Assembly (NCBI GenBank): GCA_015064195.1
Contig: SVSO01000056.1
Location: 1 to 14,014 of the forward strand
Source: Oscillospiraceae bacterium
Lineage (GTDB): Bacteria > Bacillota_A > Clostridia > Oscillospirales > CAG-272
DNA length: 14,014 nt
Direction: 5' to 3'
Part shown: piece by piece, positions 13,421 to 14,014 of the stretch
Position numbering within the stretch: position 1 is the stretch's first letter
Layout: each line of letters begins with the position of its first letter
Notes under the pieces: generated by a model
The model's database searches: none
What the model saw: the letters and a program-made list of their open reading frames with translations, nothing else
What the model was told of the DNA's origin: nothing
Made by a program: the position numbers and the translations under genes

Positions 13421-14014
13421 ATGGAGAAAGACACTCAAAGCAGGAAATGGCAGATAACTGTTAATAATCCTGCCGATAAGAATATAGACCATGATAAAAT
13501 CAAGTTGATTTTAGATCAGCTAAAAACCGTTTACTGGTGCATGGCTGACGAGGTGGGATTAGATTCACATACTCCCCATACTCACATATATGTGCAGACA
13601 AACTCGGCAATCCGTTTCAGTCGCTTGAAAAAACTGTTCCCCGACGCGCATATAGAACGAGCGCACGGAACTGCCGAGCAGAATCGGGATTATGTCGCCA
13701 AGTCCGGCAAATGGGAAAACGATGCGAAATCCGATACCCGCGTAGATGGCACTTTTGAGGAGTCGGGAGAACTGCCGGAGGAAGCCGGACAGGGACACCG
13801 CTCAGACCTTGACGAGATTCAAGTAATGATCGAGGATGGTATGAACCCCGCCGACATCATGGCAGATAACTTCGCCTTCCGTAAGTATGAGCGCATGATA
13901 CGCGCCGCATACTTCGCCAAGCGCAAACGGGAAACACCTGTCAAGCGTGATTTGTCGGTTCACTATATCTGTGGTGACAGCGGTTCGGGAAAGTCGTATA
14001 CCTATGTTACCCTG
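13421..14014 (+). CDS. rep: CRESS-type replication initiator (HUH endonuclease with SF3 helicase), 3'-incomplete
   Basis: The first 198 codons of a rolling-circle initiator that runs off the window. HUH motif I is KWQITVNNP (9-17). Motif II is PHTHIYVQ (52-59) with metal-binding His53 and His55. Motif III is NRDYVAKSGKW (88-98) with the nicking Tyr91 and Lys94. A linker and helical region (about 110-175) then lead to the P-loop GDSGSGKS (185-192), the Walker A of a superfamily 3 helicase. This motif order and the single catalytic Tyr are those of eukaryotic CRESS virus Reps and related bacterial plasmids, not of Rep_1/Rep_2 plasmid families. The ATG has AAGGAAGG at 7-nt spacing. Walker B, motif C and arginine finger lie beyond 14014. 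The gene is cut off by the window edge, with no stop seen. Confidence 0.94.
   Translation, partial: MEKDTQSRKWQITVNNPADKNIDHDKIKLILDQLKTVYWCMADEVGLDSHTPHTHIYVQTNSAIRFSRLKKLFPDAHIERAHGTAEQNRDYVAKSGKWENDAKSDTRVDGTFEESGELPEEAGQGHRSDLDEIQVMIEDGMNPADIMADNFAFRKYERMIRAAYFAKRKRETPVKRDLSVHYICGDSGSGKSYTYVTL

Larger units (their letters stand above)
12017..14014 (+). mobile_element. CRESS-DNA-type rolling-circle replicon (plasmid- or virus-like), right end outside window
   Basis: This compact block comprises a structured leader, three closely packed small genes, a hairpin tract, a stem-loop with the CRESS nonanucleotide, and a CRESS-type Rep. The order and spacing (stop/ribosome-site overlap, ATGA overlap) look like a small rolling-circle plasmid or ssDNA virus. 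The left boundary is uncertain. It may include the XRE-like gene (from 11592), or even start near 9283 where a chromosomal gene is cut. The right boundary is beyond 14014. No integrase, transposase or att repeat is visible, so whether this is integrated DNA or a joined contig cannot be told from the window. Confidence 0.65.

Noticed and set aside
1..14014. CRISPR array, tRNA, rRNA, integrase, transposase or long terminal repeats
   Set aside because: I looked on both strands and saw no regularly spaced repeats, tRNA cloverleaf, recombinase motif or flanking direct repeat that would support any of these.

Overview
This window looks like chromosome from a Gram-positive, Clostridia-type (Bacillota) bacterium, probably a gut organism. 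The signs are strong AAGGAG/AGGAGG ribosome binding sites, textbook sigma-A promoters with TGn-extended -10 boxes, stem-loop terminators with T-tracts, and protein families typical of such genomes. I could not run a search, so the taxon is an inference.

Positions 1-9282 are ordinary, GC-rich metabolic chromosome. A 5'-incomplete nitrilase-family amidohydrolase overlaps a D-2-hydroxyacid dehydrogenase (ATGA overlap), and the pair ends at a bidirectional terminator (2044-2074). On the minus strand, a roughly 647-aa putative glycoside-hydrolase-like protein is followed by a HAD phosphatase and a small P-loop kinase. A compact divergent promoter region (5287-5376) separates that operon from a plus-strand operon. 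The plus-strand operon encodes a Gfo/Idh/MocA oxidoreductase, a two-helix membrane protein, a sugar-phosphate isomerase/epimerase-type TIM barrel and an aminoglycoside-adenylyltransferase-like protein. The mix suggests uptake-independent processing of unusual sugars or sugar acids, but no substrate can be read from the sequence.

The GC-rich chromosome stops inside the helix-turn-helix of an XRE-type regulator (8581-9282, minus strand), which has lost its N-terminal half. To its right the sequence is AT-rich with different codon use. It holds a membrane-anchored surface protein with an internal duplication (9451-11064), a 34-codon signal-peptide stump, a GC-rich orphan patch, a terminator and a small XRE-like gene (11592-11945).

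The most interesting part is 12017 to the right edge. It holds a leader with a nested palindrome and three small tightly packed genes: a candidate ssDNA-binding protein, a single-pass membrane protein and an unknown. These are followed by a run of hairpins, a perfect 11-bp stem-loop whose loop displays TAGTATTAC (13346-13378), and then a Rep gene that runs off the window. TAGTATTAC is the rolling-circle origin nonanucleotide of eukaryotic circular ssDNA (CRESS-DNA) viruses. The Rep has HUH-endonuclease motifs I, II and III and the Walker A of a superfamily 3 helicase, the CRESS Rep architecture. I read this as a bacterial CRESS-type replicon, probably integrated next to or within chromosomal genes, with its own virus-like origin. 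Its right boundary and the rest of Rep lie outside the window.
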